Shown: piece by piece, positions 21,526 through 32,081 of the stretch
Layout of the letters: every line of letters starts with the position of its first letter
How positions within the stretch are numbered: position 1 is the first letter of the stretch
DNA from: Proteiniborus sp. DW1
GTDB lineage: Bacteria > Bacillota > Clostridia > Tissierellales > Proteiniboraceae
Length of the DNA: 64,000 bases
Assembly: GCF_900095305.1 (NCBI RefSeq)
Contig: NZ_FMDO01000044.1
Coordinates: 62,001 to 126,000, forward strand
Direction of reading: 5' to 3'
Made by a program: the position numbers and the translations under genes
Notes under the pieces: model-generated
Seen by the model: only the letters and a program-made list of their open reading frames with translations
What the model was told of the DNA's origin: nothing
Database searches by the model: none

Positions 21526-21588
21526 ATTTATGCCACTTTATCTGATATAATAAATATACCAAATAGAGGAAAAGCTAAGGTGATTGAA

Positions 21589-22035
21589 ATGAAAATAATT
21601 ATAGATGCTGATGGCTGTCCTGTAGTAGAGTTAACCATTAAAATAGCTAAAGAATATAAGATAGGAGTCACTATAGTAAAAAACTATGCCCACGAAATCT
21701 ACGATGACTATGCCACTGTAATCACTGTAGACCTAGCTCCAGATAGTGTTGATTATTATATAGTCAATATTACTGAAAAAAATGATATAGTAGTGACTCA
21801 AGATTATGGTCTTGCAGCTATGGTTTTGTCAAAGCTTGGAATATGCATCAATCAAAATGGACTTATTATATCTAATGATAATATTGATGAGCTTTTGAGA
21901 AGAAGGCATTTTCACAGCGAGTTACGACGAAAACATAAGTACTATACTAAAGCTAAAAAAAGAGAGTCTGATAATAATATTGAGTTTGAAAGGAATTTAA
22001 GGACTTTAATCGAGAAGAATATGAAAATGTTATAA
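21589..22035 (+). CDS. YaiI/YqxD family protein (DUF188)
   Basis: The 148-residue product starts with IIIDADGCPVVE, the hallmark of the UPF0178/DUF188 family, which adopts a PIN-like nuclease fold. Further family motifs are ITEKNDIVVTQDYGLAAMVL and the RRRHFHSELRRKHKY segment. The acidic residues of the DADGCP and TQDYGL motifs may bind metal, but no substrate is established. The start at 21589 is chosen because the motif begins there and AAGGTGA lies upstream; the open frame extends back into the ABC gene without reason. It is a single gene on the plus strand. Confidence 0.88.
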   Translation: MKIIIDADGCPVVELTIKIAKEYKIGVTIVKNYAHEIYDDYATVITVDLAPDSVDYYIVNITEKNDIVVTQDYGLAAMVLSKLGICINQNGLIISNDNIDELLRRRHFHSELRRKHKYYTKAKKRESDNNIEFERNLRTLIEKNMKML

Positions 22036-22121
22036 TACAACAAAAAATAAAGGGTGGGGACGATGCCAATTTTTATATCCTCAGAGAATGAGCGCAACAG
22101 AAAGCTTCCTAAATAGCATGA

Positions 22122-22144
22122 GGGGTTGGCCTGAAAGCCACCCC
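22122..22144 (-). terminator. Weak hairpin after the copper-amine-oxidase-like gene
   Basis: GGGGTGGC and GCCAACCCC on the minus strand form a stem with one bulge, six bases beyond the stop codon. No T-run follows, so termination is uncertain. Confidence 0.35.
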
Positions 22145-22149
22145 ATATA

Positions 22150-22692
22150 TTATATGAACATTATTATCCCTCTAACCATTCCATTCTTATCAATAACTGC
22201 ACCTAAAACATCTCCACACTTTAAATCCTCAAATTCAATATTCATGACTTTGTCATTTCTTTGAAGAATTATTATTGCATCATCTTTTACAGTTAGTATT
22301 GGAGTGATTTCTATGGAGTTGTCGTCTATGTGCTGCTCTATTTCTATGGTTCTATTTTTATGGTCTATCTTAGTTATCATTCCATATACAAACTTTTCTC
22401 CATTTAAATAATCACACTCTGGAAAATCCTTATACTTATTTATGATAACCTTATTTGCACTATTATCCCATTTAACTTCGCATCCTATGCCTTCTGCTAC
22501 TGCCCTAATTGGTACAAAGGTTCTGTTATTATAAATAAATGGTTCTGTATCTGTTTCAATTATCTCTCCATTTACTTCTATTCTTGTCCCATTAATTAGT
22601 ACGTCAATTCTTTTGAAATATCCTCCTGCAAAGGAGGTAGCTGATAATAGTAGAATTATACCTATGAATAAAATTAATAAAGCCTTTTTCAT
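22150..22692 (-). CDS. Secreted protein with copper amine oxidase N-terminal-like domain
   Basis: A 180-residue exported protein: signal peptide in residues 1-22 (LLLSATSFAGG), then the copper amine oxidase N-terminal-like domain in about 30-90 (ETDTEPFIYNNRTFVPIRAV, GCEVKWDNSANKVII). That domain has no catalytic role. It is a common surface module in Clostridia, probably for wall or protein binding. The C-terminal 90 residues look like a small beta-barrel (YGMITKIDHKNRTIEIEQ, CGDVLGAVIDKNG). It follows uvrA by 64 bases on the same strand and may share the SOS-controlled transcript, although a link to repair is not obvious. Confidence 0.82.
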   Translation of the reverse strand: MKKALLILFIGIILLLSATSFAGGYFKRIDVLINGTRIEVNGEIIETDTEPFIYNNRTFVPIRAVAEGIGCEVKWDNSANKVIINKYKDFPECDYLNGEKFVYGMITKIDHKNRTIEIEQHIDDNSIEITPILTVKDDAIIILQRNDKVMNIEFEDLKCGDVLGAVIDKNGMVRGIIMFI

Positions 22693-22756
22693 AATAAAAC
22701 CCCCTAATCTGTTATAATATGAGTTTTGACAAATTAGAGGGATTTATTCAAATATA

Positions 22757-25582
22757 TTATTTTTCTAGCATTTTTTTAAGAAATTGTCCAGTATAGGACT
22801 CCTCAACACTGCATATCTCCTCAGGTGTTCCTTGAGCTACTATAGTTCCACCCTTGTCTCCTCCTTCAGGTCCTAGGTCAATTATATAGTCAGATGTCTT
22901 TATAACATCTAGATTATGCTCTATAACTAATACAGCATTTCCAGCATCTACTAATTTATTTAACACCTTTATAAGCTTGTGTATATCTGCTATATGAAGT
23001 CCTGTTGTAGGTTCATCAAGAATATATAATGTCTTTCCTGTACTTCTCTTGCTAAGCTCAGTAGCTAACTTTACTCTTTGTGCTTCTCCACCTGAAAGTT
23101 GTGTTGAAGGTTGCCCTAGCTTAATATAGCCTAATCCAACTTCATACATAGTTTCTATTTTTCTCTTTATGCTTGGTATACTATCAAAGAATTCTAAGGC
23201 CTCCTCCACTGTCATATCTAAAATATCAGAGATAGTTTTGCCTTTATATTTAACTTGTAGGGTTTCTCTATTGTATCTCTTGCCCTTGCATACCTCACAA
23301 GGAACATACACATCTGGAAGGAAGTGCATTTCAATTTTTAATATACCGTCTCCCTTACAAGCTTCACATCTTCCTCCTTTTACATTAAAGCTAAACCTTC
23401 CTTTGCTATATCCTCTTGCTTTTGCCTCAGGAGTCATAGCAAATAAGTCTCTAATCTGGTCAAACACTCCTGTATATGTTGCAGGATTCGATCTTGGAGT
23501 TCTTCCTATAGGTGATTGGTCAATTTCAATAATCTTATCTATATGTTCAATTCCAAGAATTTTTTTATGCTTTCCAGGTTTGTCTTTAGATCTATACAAT
23601 TCCTGTGCCAAGCTTTTATAAAGTATTTCATTTACTAAAGTACTTTTCCCTGATCCAGAAACACCAGTAATAGATGTGAATACTCCAAGAGGTATCTTAA
23701 CATCTATATTTTTCAAATTGTTTTCTGAGGCACCTTTTATTTCAATCCATTTACCATTAAGCTTTCTTCTTTCCTTTGGAACCTCTATTTTCTTTTTGCC
23801 GCTTAAATATTGTCCAGTAATAGACTCTTCACATTTTTTAATATCGTCAATAGTTCCTTCTGCTATTATATATCCACCATGAACACCTGCACCTGGTCCT
23901 ATATCTACTATATGATCAGCACAATACATAGTATCCTCGTCATGCTCGACTACTATTAGAGTATTACCTAAGTCAGTTAAATTTCTAAGAGCTTTTAATA
24001 GCTTATCATTGTCTCTTTGATGAAGCCCGATGCTTGGTTCATCTAATACATATAGTACACCTACCAAACTTGAACCTATCTGAGTAGCTAGTCTAATTCT
24101 CTGTGCCTCTCCTCCTGAAAGAGTCCCGGCATTTCTTGACAGTGTAAGATAATCTAGTCCAACATCTACAAGAAAGTTTAGTCTTTCTTTTATCTCTTTA
24201 AGTATCTGATTAGCTATTTTCTCTTGCATTTCAGTAAGCTTTAATTCATTTACAAAATCTATTGCCTGTCTTACTGACATATCTGTAAACTCAGATATGT
24301 TAAGTCCTCCTACAGTAACTGCAAGTATCTCTGGCCTTAATCTATTCCCATTGCAATCAGGACATGGGATGATACTCATATATTCTTCTATTTTATCCTT
24401 CATATAATCAGAGTTTGTTTCGCTATATCTTCTTTCGAAATTAGGTATTACACCTTCAAAAGCCGCCTTAAAGGTTTTCCACCCTCCAAATCTGCTATCA
24501 AATTCAAATTCTAGTTCTCTTTCTCCTGTGCCGTAGAGTATATCATCTATTAATTCTTTTGGTGCCTCTCCAATAGGTGCATCTAAATCAAATTTATAGT
24601 ATTCTGCAATAGCTCTAAACATTTTTATATAATATGTGTCATCAGAAGAATTTGCATAAGGGGCTATGGCACCCTGATTTATAGATATATTTTTGTTAGG
24701 AATAATGAGCTCAGGATCTATTTTCATGTGACTTCCTAGTCCATTACAAGTAGGACACATTCCAAAAGGGCTATTGAATGAAAACATTCTTGGTGCCAAT
24801 TCTTCTATTCCTACACCACAGTCAGGACATGAAAGCTTTTGACTAAATAGTAGTTCTTCTTTTTCCAGTACATCTACTATAACAAGTCCATCTGAAAGCT
24901 TTAAGGCTGTTTCTAAGGAATCTGTTAGTCTCTTCTCTATTCCTTCCTTGACTACTATTCTATCTACTATTACTTCTATTGTGTGTTTTTTAGTTTTTTC
25001 AAGCTTTATGTCATCACTTAACTCCATCATTTCTCCATCTATTCTAACTCTGACAAAGCCCTCTTTTCTAATACTTTCAAGTACTTTTTGATGCTCTCCC
25101 TTACGTCCTCTAATAATCGGAGCAAGTAATTGAAGTTTTGTTCTTTCTTCTAGTGACATTATTTGATCTACCATCTGGTCTATTGATTGGGACGCAATCT
25201 CTTTTCCGCATTTATAACAGTGAGGAGTACCTATTCTAGCATATAGAAGCCTTAGGTAGTCATAAATTTCTGTTACTGTACCAACTGTAGATCTAGGGTT
25301 TTTGCTTGTTGTCTTTTGGTCTATTGATATAGCAGGCGACAGTCCTTCTATATATTCTACATCTGGCTTTTCCATTTGTCCTAAAAACTGTCTTGCATAA
25401 GCAGAAAGACTTTCTACATATCTTCTTTGTCCCTCTGCGTATATGGTATCAAATGCTAAGGAGGACTTTCCTGAACCACTTAAACCTGTTAGTACAATGA
25501 ATTTATTCCTTGGAAGCTCTATATTTATATTTTTTAAGTTGTTTTCTTTAGCTCCTCTTATTATTATTTTATCTTTTAACAT
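22757..25582 (-). CDS. uvrA: Excinuclease ABC subunit A
   Basis: UvrA is the damage-sensing ATPase dimer that loads UvrB. The 941-residue protein has the usual length and two ABC modules: Walker [15 protein letters not shown] near residue 33 and [13 protein letters not shown] near 640; signatures [12 protein letters not shown] and [12 protein letters not shown]. Zinc sites are visible as CPDCGVG with CPTCNGLG, and as CEACKGDG with CEVCKGKR. It lies 60 bases after uvrB, in the same operon, under the LexA-box promoter upstream of uvrB. Confidence 0.98.
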   Translation of the reverse strand: MLKDKIIIRGAKENNLKNINIELPRNKFIVLTGLSGSGKSSLAFDTIYAEGQRRYVESLSAYARQFLGQMEKPDVEYIEGLSPAISIDQKTTSKNPRSTVGTVTEIYDYLRLLYARIGTPHCYKCGKEIASQSIDQMVDQIMSLEERTKLQLLAPIIRGRKGEHQKVLESIRKEGFVRVRIDGEMMELSDDIKLEKTKKHTIEVIVDRIVVKEGIEKRLTDSLETALKLSDGLVIVDVLEKEELLFSQKLSCPDCGVGIEELAPRMFSFNSPFGMCPTCNGLGSHMKIDPELIIPNKNISINQGAIAPYANSSDDTYYIKMFRAIAEYYKFDLDAPIGEAPKELIDDILYGTGERELEFEFDSRFGGWKTFKAAFEGVIPNFERRYSETNSDYMKDKIEEYMSIIPCPDCNGNRLRPEILAVTVGGLNISEFTDMSVRQAIDFVNELKLTEMQEKIANQILKEIKERLNFLVDVGLDYLTLSRNAGTLSGGEAQRIRLATQIGSSLVGVLYVLDEPSIGLHQRDNDKLLKALRNLTDLGNTLIVVEHDEDTMYCADHIVDIGPGAGVHGGYIIAEGTIDDIKKCEESITGQYLSGKKKIEVPKERRKLNGKWIEIKGASENNLKNIDVKIPLGVFTSITGVSGSGKSTLVNEILYKSLAQELYRSKDKPGKHKKILGIEHIDKIIEIDQSPIGRTPRSNPATYTGVFDQIRDLFAMTPEAKARGYSKGRFSFNVKGGRCEACKGDGILKIEMHFLPDVYVPCEVCKGKRYNRETLQVKYKGKTISDILDMTVEEALEFFDSIPSIKRKIETMYEVGLGYIKLGQPSTQLSGGEAQRVKLATELSKRSTGKTLYILDEPTTGLHIADIHKLIKVLNKLVDAGNAVLVIEHNLDVIKTSDYIIDLGPEGGDKGGTIVAQGTPEEICSVEESYTGQFLKKMLEK

Positions 25583-25642
25583 ATTGCACCTCGTTTTTCT
25601 TAAATGAGTACTTAGATTCTAGATTCTTCGTTTAAAGCTCTT

Positions 25643-27616
25643 TTACAGTTTACCCTTTAACTCACTGATTTTATCTCTTAATTCAGCTGCTCTTTCAAAT
25701 TGTAAATTCTCTGCTGCCTCAAACATTTCTATCTCTAGGTTTTTAATCAGAGCTATTAGTTCATCCTTATTAATTTCTTTTTCCTTGTCATATCCATATT
25801 TGTCATAGTCTTCTGCAACCTTAGTGGCCTCTATAACATCTCTAATTCCTTTTTTAATAGTTTGAGGGACGATATTATGTTCTTTGTTATACTCGATTTG
25901 TATATGTCTTCTTCTATTAGTTTCATCTATAGCTCTTTTCATTGAATTAGTGATGCTATCAGCATACATTATAACCTTACCATCTGCATTTCTAGCTGCT
26001 CTACCTATTGTCTGTACCATTGATGTTTCAGATCTTAAGAATCCTTCCTTATCAGCATCTAATATGGCCACTAATGAAACCTCAGGTAAGTCTAATCCTT
26101 CTCTTAACAGGTTAATACCTACTAAAACGTCGAACTTACCCATTCTAAGATCCCTGATTATTTCCATTCTTTCAATAGTCTTAATATCTGAATGCAAATA
26201 AGTTACCTTTATCCCTATTTCTTTAAAATAGTTTGTTAAATCTTCAGACATTTTTTTAGTAAGGGTAGTAATTAAAACTCTTTCATTACGCTCTGCTCTA
26301 ATATTTATCTCTTTAACTAGGTCGTCTATTTGATTTCTAGTAGGTCTAACTTCAATCACTGGATCCAATAGTCCTGTAGGTCTGATAATTTGCTCTACAA
26401 CTTGTTGAGAATGCTCCAACTCATAAGAACCAGGAGTAGCACTTACATATATAACCTGATTAATATGCTTTTCAAATTCTTCAAATTGAAGAGGTCTATT
26501 GTCTAGTGCTGATGGAAGTCTAAATCCATAATCAACTAATGTAGTCTTTCGAGATTTATCTCCTGCATACATTCCTCTGATTTGAGGTATAGTTACATGC
26601 GACTCATCTATAAACATTAGAAAATCATCTGGAAAATAGTCTAACAATGTATATGGCTTGCTTCCAGGTGGTCTAGCGCTAATGTGTCTTGAGTAATTTT
26701 CTATACCTTGACAAAATCCCATTTCTCTTAGCATCTCAATATCGTACATTGTTCTTTGCTTTAGTCTCTGAGCTTCTAGAAGCTTATCTTCTGCTATCAA
26801 TTCTTTTACTCTTTCTTCTAACTCCTCTTCTATACTTTTAATTGCTCTCTCTATTTTCTCAGGACTAGTAGCATAGTGTGAAGCAGGAAATATAGAGATA
26901 TGACTTCTTGTCCCGATTATTTCTCCTGTTAGTGCGTTGACCTCAGTTAATCTCTCTACTTCGTCTCCAAATAGTTCAACTCGAATAGCATTTTCGTTAG
27001 AAGATGCGGGAAATATTTCTATGACATCTCCTCTGACTCTAAAGGTCCCCCTTACAAAATTAATATCGTTCCTTTCATACTGTATATCTATAAGCTTTCT
27101 TAGTATCTCATCTCTATCCTTTATCATGCCAGGTCTTAGAGATAAAACTAAGTTTTCATAATCAATAGGGTCTCCTAAACCATATATACAGGAAACACTG
27201 GCTACTATTATAACATCTCTTCTTTCGAATAAAGCAGCAGTAGCTGAGTGTCTTAGCTTATCTATCTCGTCATTTATAGATGCGTCTTTTTCAATATAAG
27301 TATCTGTATGAGGTACATATGCCTCAGGTTGGTAATAATCATAATAGCTTACAAAATATTCTACAGCATTATCTGGGAAAAACTCTTTGAATTCACTGGT
27401 AAGCTGTGCTGCTAATGTTTTATTATGGGCTATCACTAGAGTTGGTTTTTGAGTCTTTTCAATAATATTTGCCATTGTAAAAGTTTTTCCAGAGCCTGTT
27501 ACTCCTAAAAGAGTCTGATGCATAAGCTTGTTGTTTATTCCACAAACTAACTTTTCGATAGCCTTGGGCTGATCTCCCGTTGGCTTAAAATCAGACCTGA
27601 TTTTAAATTTATTCAT
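25643..27616 (-). CDS. uvrB: Excinuclease ABC subunit B
   Basis: UvrB verifies the lesion and recruits UvrC. The 657-residue protein shows helicase motif [14 protein letters not shown], the beta-hairpin region [16 protein letters not shown] in motif II, motif [11 protein letters not shown] and a C-terminal UVR motif ([13 protein letters not shown]) that binds UvrC. GAGGTGAT precedes the ATG. It is the first gene of uvrB-uvrA (and perhaps the gene at 22150). Its promoter and LexA operator are at 27688-27736. Confidence 0.98.
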   Translation of the reverse strand: MNKFKIRSDFKPTGDQPKAIEKLVCGINNKLMHQTLLGVTGSGKTFTMANIIEKTQKPTLVIAHNKTLAAQLTSEFKEFFPDNAVEYFVSYYDYYQPEAYVPHTDTYIEKDASINDEIDKLRHSATAALFERRDVIIVASVSCIYGLGDPIDYENLVLSLRPGMIKDRDEILRKLIDIQYERNDINFVRGTFRVRGDVIEIFPASSNENAIRVELFGDEVERLTEVNALTGEIIGTRSHISIFPASHYATSPEKIERAIKSIEEELEERVKELIAEDKLLEAQRLKQRTMYDIEMLREMGFCQGIENYSRHISARPPGSKPYTLLDYFPDDFLMFIDESHVTIPQIRGMYAGDKSRKTTLVDYGFRLPSALDNRPLQFEEFEKHINQVIYVSATPGSYELEHSQQVVEQIIRPTGLLDPVIEVRPTRNQIDDLVKEINIRAERNERVLITTLTKKMSEDLTNYFKEIGIKVTYLHSDIKTIERMEIIRDLRMGKFDVLVGINLLREGLDLPEVSLVAILDADKEGFLRSETSMVQTIGRAARNADGKVIMYADSITNSMKRAIDETNRRRHIQIEYNKEHNIVPQTIKKGIRDVIEATKVAEDYDKYGYDKEKEINKDELIALIKNLEIEMFEAAENLQFERAAELRDKISELKGKL

Positions 27617-27687
27617 AGTATCACCTCATTTAGTGATGATAAATAATATATACCACAAAGAAAATAAAACTATATTTATAATTATTT

Positions 27688-27701
27688 GGAACATTTGTTC
27701 G
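27688..27701. promoter_or_regulatory. LexA (SOS) operator of uvrB-uvrA
   Basis: The minus strand reads CGAACAAATGTTCC, a full match to the Gram-positive LexA/DinR box GAAC-N4-GTTC. It begins seven bases downstream of the -10 box, at the expected transcription start. LexA bound there would block RNA polymerase, and DNA damage would release it. Confidence 0.85.
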
Positions 27702-27707
27702 TTTCCT

Positions 27708-27736
27708 ATTATATATTTTGTCCCTATATAAGTCAA
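27708..27736 (-). promoter_or_regulatory. Promoter of uvrB-uvrA
   Basis: TTGACT (27736-27731) and a perfect TATAAT (27713-27708) are 17 bases apart on the minus strand, followed at once by the LexA operator. Confidence 0.85.
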
Positions 27737-27837
27737 TATACGAAAAAATATAATTTTAAAAAGATTTTTTTTAACTAGGCAGGGTATTCAGATTTATTGT
27801 TGAATATATAAAAGTAGTGCTAGGAGGGAGTTTTTAG

Positions 27838-29424
27838 ATGAAAAAACAAATACTATACTTATCAATGATATTAACTTTGACAGCTTGCACACCTAAGAAC
27901 AACGCACCCCTAATTGATTCAAGCATATCTGTTTTATCAGAGTCAAATATTGACTATAAGATAGATAAAACTGTTTTATCAAAAGGTTTCCAATCTATTA
28001 TACCAAATGTTAAAGCACTTGAGAAAGAATACGAAAGACTTTTTTTGGTAAATTTGGGAGTTGTTGAATGTTCAATGGCTAACATTGATAGTATATCTAG
28101 AGTAAATAATGAAATAAATATATACACTTCAGTAGAAAAGAAATGGGGAAAAACAGATATAGTAGTTCCACAATTTACAGTTGAAATTAACGGCATAAAG
28201 AAAAGAGAATTAGAGGATATAAAATTCAATATAATACCTACTAACTATTCTCCTATTGCTTTAAAATTTGATAAATCTCAAGCTCTTAGTAAAATACATA
28301 CTCAGCTAAATTACACTGATAATACTATGCCGAACGTAAACCTTATCAAAGACAAAGATGAATACATGTGGGAAATAACCCTAAATAACACTTTTATGAA
28401 AGATAATCCTAGTAGCCCTATATATATGCTCAATGTAAAGGTAAATTCAACTAGTGGTGAGATTATTGAAGCAAAGCCTATATTGCTATCAACTACAATA
28501 GACAAAGGCAAGATACTAGACCTCGCAGGTGACAAGCTATTAGCATATGTTAAAAAAGAAGTTGTGGAAAACTCAAACATGGAAAGCATATGGATATATG
28601 ATATTCATAGTCAAGAAAAGCAAAAGATATATTCCACTCTTAACACCATATATTCTACAAGGTTTAGTCCTGACCTTAGCAAGTTAGCAATTATTGAGCA
28701 TAATGGAACACTTTCAGATTTATATATTGTAGATTTAAAAAATAAGAATACACAAAAAATTACTCCAATGGATTATCAACACACTTGGAGTGTTGAATGG
28801 AAAGATAATAATTTGCTTTATGGTGTAAATAACGATAAAGATAAAATGTCAACTGTACTATTATTTGATACTTCTAAATATAATCCTGAAATTCTTTTTA
28901 ATGTAAGAATGAATGTTACTGGGTTTGATTCGTATAGAGACAATTTTATCTTTATAGAAAAAGATAACTCTAAGGATGTATCAGATGTCTTTATTAAGGA
29001 AAACGAAAAGAGATTGAAAAAGATAGATAGAGGATTTAATGGTGAGTTTTTAAGCAAGGATAAACTATTATACACCAGAAAGCTTGATAAAGAAGATAAG
29101 TTTGAGCTATATATGTATGATATTGAAGAGCATGATGAAAAGATAGTTTTAGACTTAGATGTCAGAAAGTTTACTATAATTGATGATGAAAATATTCTAG
29201 TGATAGCTAAAAATAGCTCTTCCACCGACTTTTCAGTATACTTGTATAGTCTAAAGGATGATGAAGCTAAGTTATTGGGTCAAGTTCTAGATAAAAACAT
29301 TTTCTATAGCCCTAGCTTAAATACAGGATTTTTCAATATTGTTCCGCCTATTGAAAATTCAGATTCAGATTTTATATATGGTATTAACTTTGATATACTT
29401 ACATCAGCTAAAAAGGATAGCTAA
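27838..29424 (+). CDS. Lipoprotein with TolB-like beta-propeller
   Basis: A 528-residue lipoprotein with a lipobox LTAC (Cys17). The first half (residues 20-220) is of unknown fold. From about 220 onward there are repeats of the kind seen in TolB/DPP-like propellers: SIWIYDIHSQEKQKIY, TRFSPDLSKLAIIE, LYIVDLKNKNTQKIT, WSVEWKDNNLLYGV, FELYMYDIEEH. It is probably surface-anchored and non-enzymatic; no catalytic triad is evident. AGGAGGGAG precedes the start. It is transcribed alone, divergent from uvrB, and ends in a shared terminator. Confidence 0.78.
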   Translation: MKKQILYLSMILTLTACTPKNNAPLIDSSISVLSESNIDYKIDKTVLSKGFQSIIPNVKALEKEYERLFLVNLGVVECSMANIDSISRVNNEINIYTSVEKKWGKTDIVVPQFTVEINGIKKRELEDIKFNIIPTNYSPIALKFDKSQALSKIHTQLNYTDNTMPNVNLIKDKDEYMWEITLNNTFMKDNPSSPIYMLNVKVNSTSGEIIEAKPILLSTTIDKGKILDLAGDKLLAYVKKEVVENSNMESIWIYDIHSQEKQKIYSTLNTIYSTRFSPDLSKLAIIEHNGTLSDLYIVDLKNKNTQKITPMDYQHTWSVEWKDNNLLYGVNNDKDKMSTVLLFDTSKYNPEILFNVRMNVTGFDSYRDNFIFIEKDNSKDVSDVFIKENEKRLKKIDRGFNGEFLSKDKLLYTRKLDKEDKFELYMYDIEEHDEKIVLDLDVRKFTIIDDENILVIAKNSSSTDFSVYLYSLKDDEAKLLGQVLDKNIFYSPSLNTGFFNIVPPIENSDSDFIYGINFDILTSAKKDS

Positions 29425-29441
29425 ACTTAGCTATCCTTTTT
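29410..29441. terminator. Bidirectional intrinsic terminator
   Basis: The perfect 14-bp stem AAAAAGGATAGCTA/TAGCTATCCTTTTT with a 4-base loop includes the lipoprotein stop codon. The A-run on the left gives a T-run for the minus-strand peptidase gene that ends at 29486, so it can serve both directions. Confidence 0.9.
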
Positions 29442-29485
29442 GTATTCAAACTATTATATTTGGCTCACAGTCAACACACTATATG

Positions 29486-30709
29486 CTACTTAATTTTATC
29501 TTTTATGATTTCAATTGCCTTCAGTAGCTGCGTATCTTGTTCTAGGTTTTCTACCCCTATTACCTCGACATCTTCAGGTATTTCTACTATAATATCAGGA
29601 GTTATTCCTATGCCCTGAATATTTCTTCCATTAGGAGTAAAATATTCTGACACCGTTATTTTAAAGCCTGAACCATCAGATAATTCTTTTATTCTCTGCA
29701 CTATACCCTTTCCAAATGTTTTAGTTCCAACTATAGTGCCTACCTTAGTATCTTGAATTGCTCCTGATACTACCTCAGATGCACTTGCACTGCCTTCATT
29801 CACTAAAACAACTAATGGCAATCCCAACTTTTTTTTGTCAGATTTTAAATATTCCCTTTCTTTTTTCTTTGTTTCTGTATATACAATTGTCCCCTCTCCC
29901 ATAAGCTCATCTGCTATCTTAGCAGATACATCTAAAAGCCCACCTGGATTATTTCTTAAGTCTATTACTAGGCCCTTCATACCTTTATTTTGTAGGGCTT
30001 TTAAATTAGCTGTAAAATCCTTATGTGTCTGTTCATCAAAGGATGTAATCCTTATATATCCAATATCATTTTCCAGCATGCTAGCTTTAATGGTTTTCAC
30101 TCTAATTTCTTCTCTTGTAATAGTTTTTTCCAAAATTTCTGACTTGCCTTCACTGTCTCTTCTAATAGTTATAGTAACATCCGTACCAGGCTCACCCTTC
30201 ATAAGCTTAACTGCTTCATCCATTTTCTCTGCAGTAAACTCTTTACCATCTACTTTAATTATCTTATCGCCAGACTTTATCCCGGCTCTCTCTCCAGGAG
30301 TACCCTCTATAGGTGATACTACTGTTATCAGATTATCTTCTCCTGCTCCTACATATATTCCTATGCCACCAAATACTCCCATAGTATGCTCCATAAAACT
30401 TTTAAATTCATCCTTTGGCATATAAACTGAATAAGGATCTCCCATGGAAGCAAATAGTCCTCTCAGCTGTCCTTCTAATAATATTTCATCATCTACATCC
30501 CTCAAATAATATTCCTTAATGATATCTTCTAAGAGCATATTTTTTGAATATTTCTTATAAACTCTTGTAAGTTCATTGTATTCATTTTTGGTAATAACAA
30601 CTTTTTCTTTAACAGAAATTTGTATCATATTGCTAGCTACAAATGTTGAAATACTAGTTATTAAAATAAGTAAGATTGCACCAACTGTCGCCTTCTTTTT
30701 AGAAATCAT
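29486..30709 (-). CDS. ctpA: S41 family carboxy-terminal processing peptidase
   Basis: This 407-residue exported protease has an N-terminal membrane anchor (residues 8-28), a PDZ domain near 105-190 (GGIGIYVG, AGIKSGDKIIKVDGK) and the S41 catalytic core. The nucleophile Ser is in NEGSASASE and the general-base Lys in TKTFGKGIVQ. A short C-terminal peptidoglycan-binding-like part may be absent. CtpA/CtpB-type enzymes trim C-termini of secreted proteins. Here it follows the FtsEX-linked M23 hydrolase, which it could process or control, as is known for some Ctp-hydrolase pairs; that link is inference. Confidence 0.93.
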   Translation of the reverse strand: MISKKKATVGAILLILITSISTFVASNMIQISVKEKVVITKNEYNELTRVYKKYSKNMLLEDIIKEYYLRDVDDEILLEGQLRGLFASMGDPYSVYMPKDEFKSFMEHTMGVFGGIGIYVGAGEDNLITVVSPIEGTPGERAGIKSGDKIIKVDGKEFTAEKMDEAVKLMKGEPGTDVTITIRRDSEGKSEILEKTITREEIRVKTIKASMLENDIGYIRITSFDEQTHKDFTANLKALQNKGMKGLVIDLRNNPGGLLDVSAKIADELMGEGTIVYTETKKKEREYLKSDKKKLGLPLVVLVNEGSASASEVVSGAIQDTKVGTIVGTKTFGKGIVQRIKELSDGSGFKITVSEYFTPNGRNIQGIGITPDIIVEIPEDVEVIGVENLEQDTQLLKAIEIIKDKIK

Positions 30710-30913
30710 ATTGTCACCTCTATAAGCATTATGTTATCTATTTTATTAAATTCATGTAAACATTATACCATTATGTGTCTAAATTATCAAAATATACTTA
30801 GTAATTTGCATTTTTATTTTTCAGGCTAGGTTAAAATAAGACTTCTATTGAAACTAATTAACAAAAAGCTCTCTTATGTAAGATTATTCAAGTAGGACTT
30901 TTCTATATGCTAT

Positions 30914-30942
30914 AAAAAAATAAAGGGCCTTGTTGCCCTTAT
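30914..30942 (-). terminator. Terminator of the ftsE-ftsX-M23 unit
   Basis: On the minus strand AAGGGC/GCCCTT is followed by seven T. The stem starts within the M23 stop codon. It separates the S41 peptidase gene, 200 bases further on, into a unit of its own or a read-through unit. Confidence 0.85.
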
Positions 30943-32063
30943 TTTCCTTTAACATATGGTATTGGATCTACATATGTTCCGTTTTTCCTTACTTCAAAAT
31001 GCAAGTGTGGTCCAGTTGACATTCCTGTGTTTCCTATCTTAGCTATGGTATCACCTTTATTTACTTTTTGTCCTTCCTTAACTAATAATGAAGAATTATG
31101 TGCATATAAGGTCGCTATTTGACCACCATGATCTATAATTACACATTTTCCGTAACTACCTAGAGTACCTGAAAACTGTACTGTCCCTTCGCCTGCTGCC
31201 TTTACAGGAACTCCTGAATTTGCTGGGATATCAATACCTGTATGCATTTTCTTAGTCTTTAATATTGGATGTATTCTATAGCCGAAAGGAGAGCTGATTC
31301 GAGTGTTACCTGGTACAGGCCACATCATAACTCCACCTACATATTTCCCGCTGCTCAGCTTCTTTCTAATCTCTGCTTCTAGAGCCTTTGCCTCAGCAAG
31401 AAAAGCATCTTCGGCTTTCTCTAAAGCCTCTTGTTCCTTCTCTAAGTCTTTCATTAGATTTATTTTTGCTCGAGTTGCTACTTCAAGCTCTCTCTTTTTA
31501 ACTTCCATATTCTTCTTTGCCATTTCCACAGAACTTTGTTGTGCCTCAAGCGCTACTTTATTTTGCTCAATTATATCTCTTTGTTCCTTCATATATTTAA
31601 GCATATCCACATCGTGGTTTGCTATGCTTTTTATCATGTCTATTCTTGTCATAAAGTCTCTAATATTTTTAGCCCCAAGTAAAACTTCCAAATATCCTAC
31701 TGTTCCATTTTTATACATTACTCTAAGTCTAGAGTTAAATGTATCACTTCTTTTAGCTAAATTATTCTCTGCCTCTTTTAAGTTATTTTTTGTAATTTCA
31801 ATATTTTCACTCAACTCATTTAGCTGCCTCTGTATTTCCTCAAGCTCGTTGTTAGTTTGTTCAACCTGCTTGTCTAGTCTAGCTATTTCTTTACTAGTGT
31901 TATCAATCTTCTTTTTATTTTCTTGTTTCTCTTTTTTGACTTGATTTATCTTTTTTTGGGTATTACTAAGTTTCTTATTTAGACTATCAACACTAGCATA
32001 TGCTGTAGTGCTGCCTACAAAAATCACAATAGCTAACAAAGCATGTAAAATTCTCTTTTTCAA
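30939..32063 (-). CDS. M23 peptidoglycan hydrolase with coiled coil (EnvC/PcsB-like)
   Basis: After a signal peptide (cut near TAYA) comes a long coiled coil in residues about 25-240, rich in Lys/Glu/Gln heptads, then an M23 endopeptidase domain in about 260-374 with zinc ligands in HTGIDIP, YAHNS and HLHFEV. This is the architecture of murein hydrolase activators and hydrolases that bind FtsX through the coiled coil. The gene follows ftsX with an 18-bp gap, which supports that role. The LytM zinc residues are all present, so it is probably an active hydrolase. I chose the TTG at 32063; the ATG at 32072 touches its GGGGG site. Confidence 0.9.
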   Translation of the reverse strand: MKKRILHALLAIVIFVGSTTAYASVDSLNKKLSNTQKKINQVKKEKQENKKKIDNTSKEIARLDKQVEQTNNELEEIQRQLNELSENIEITKNNLKEAENNLAKRSDTFNSRLRVMYKNGTVGYLEVLLGAKNIRDFMTRIDMIKSIANHDVDMLKYMKEQRDIIEQNKVALEAQQSSVEMAKKNMEVKKRELEVATRAKINLMKDLEKEQEALEKAEDAFLAEAKALEAEIRKKLSSGKYVGGVMMWPVPGNTRISSPFGYRIHPILKTKKMHTGIDIPANSGVPVKAAGEGTVQFSGTLGSYGKCVIIDHGGQIATLYAHNSSLLVKEGQKVNKGDTIAKIGNTGMSTGPHLHFEVRKNGTYVDPIPYVKGK

Positions 32064-32081
32064 GTATGCCATCCCCCTTTG

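Noticed and set aside
22064-22117. 17-codon plus-strand frame after GGGTGGGGACG
   Set aside because: It has a start and a possible ribosome site but is too short and featureless to support as a gene.
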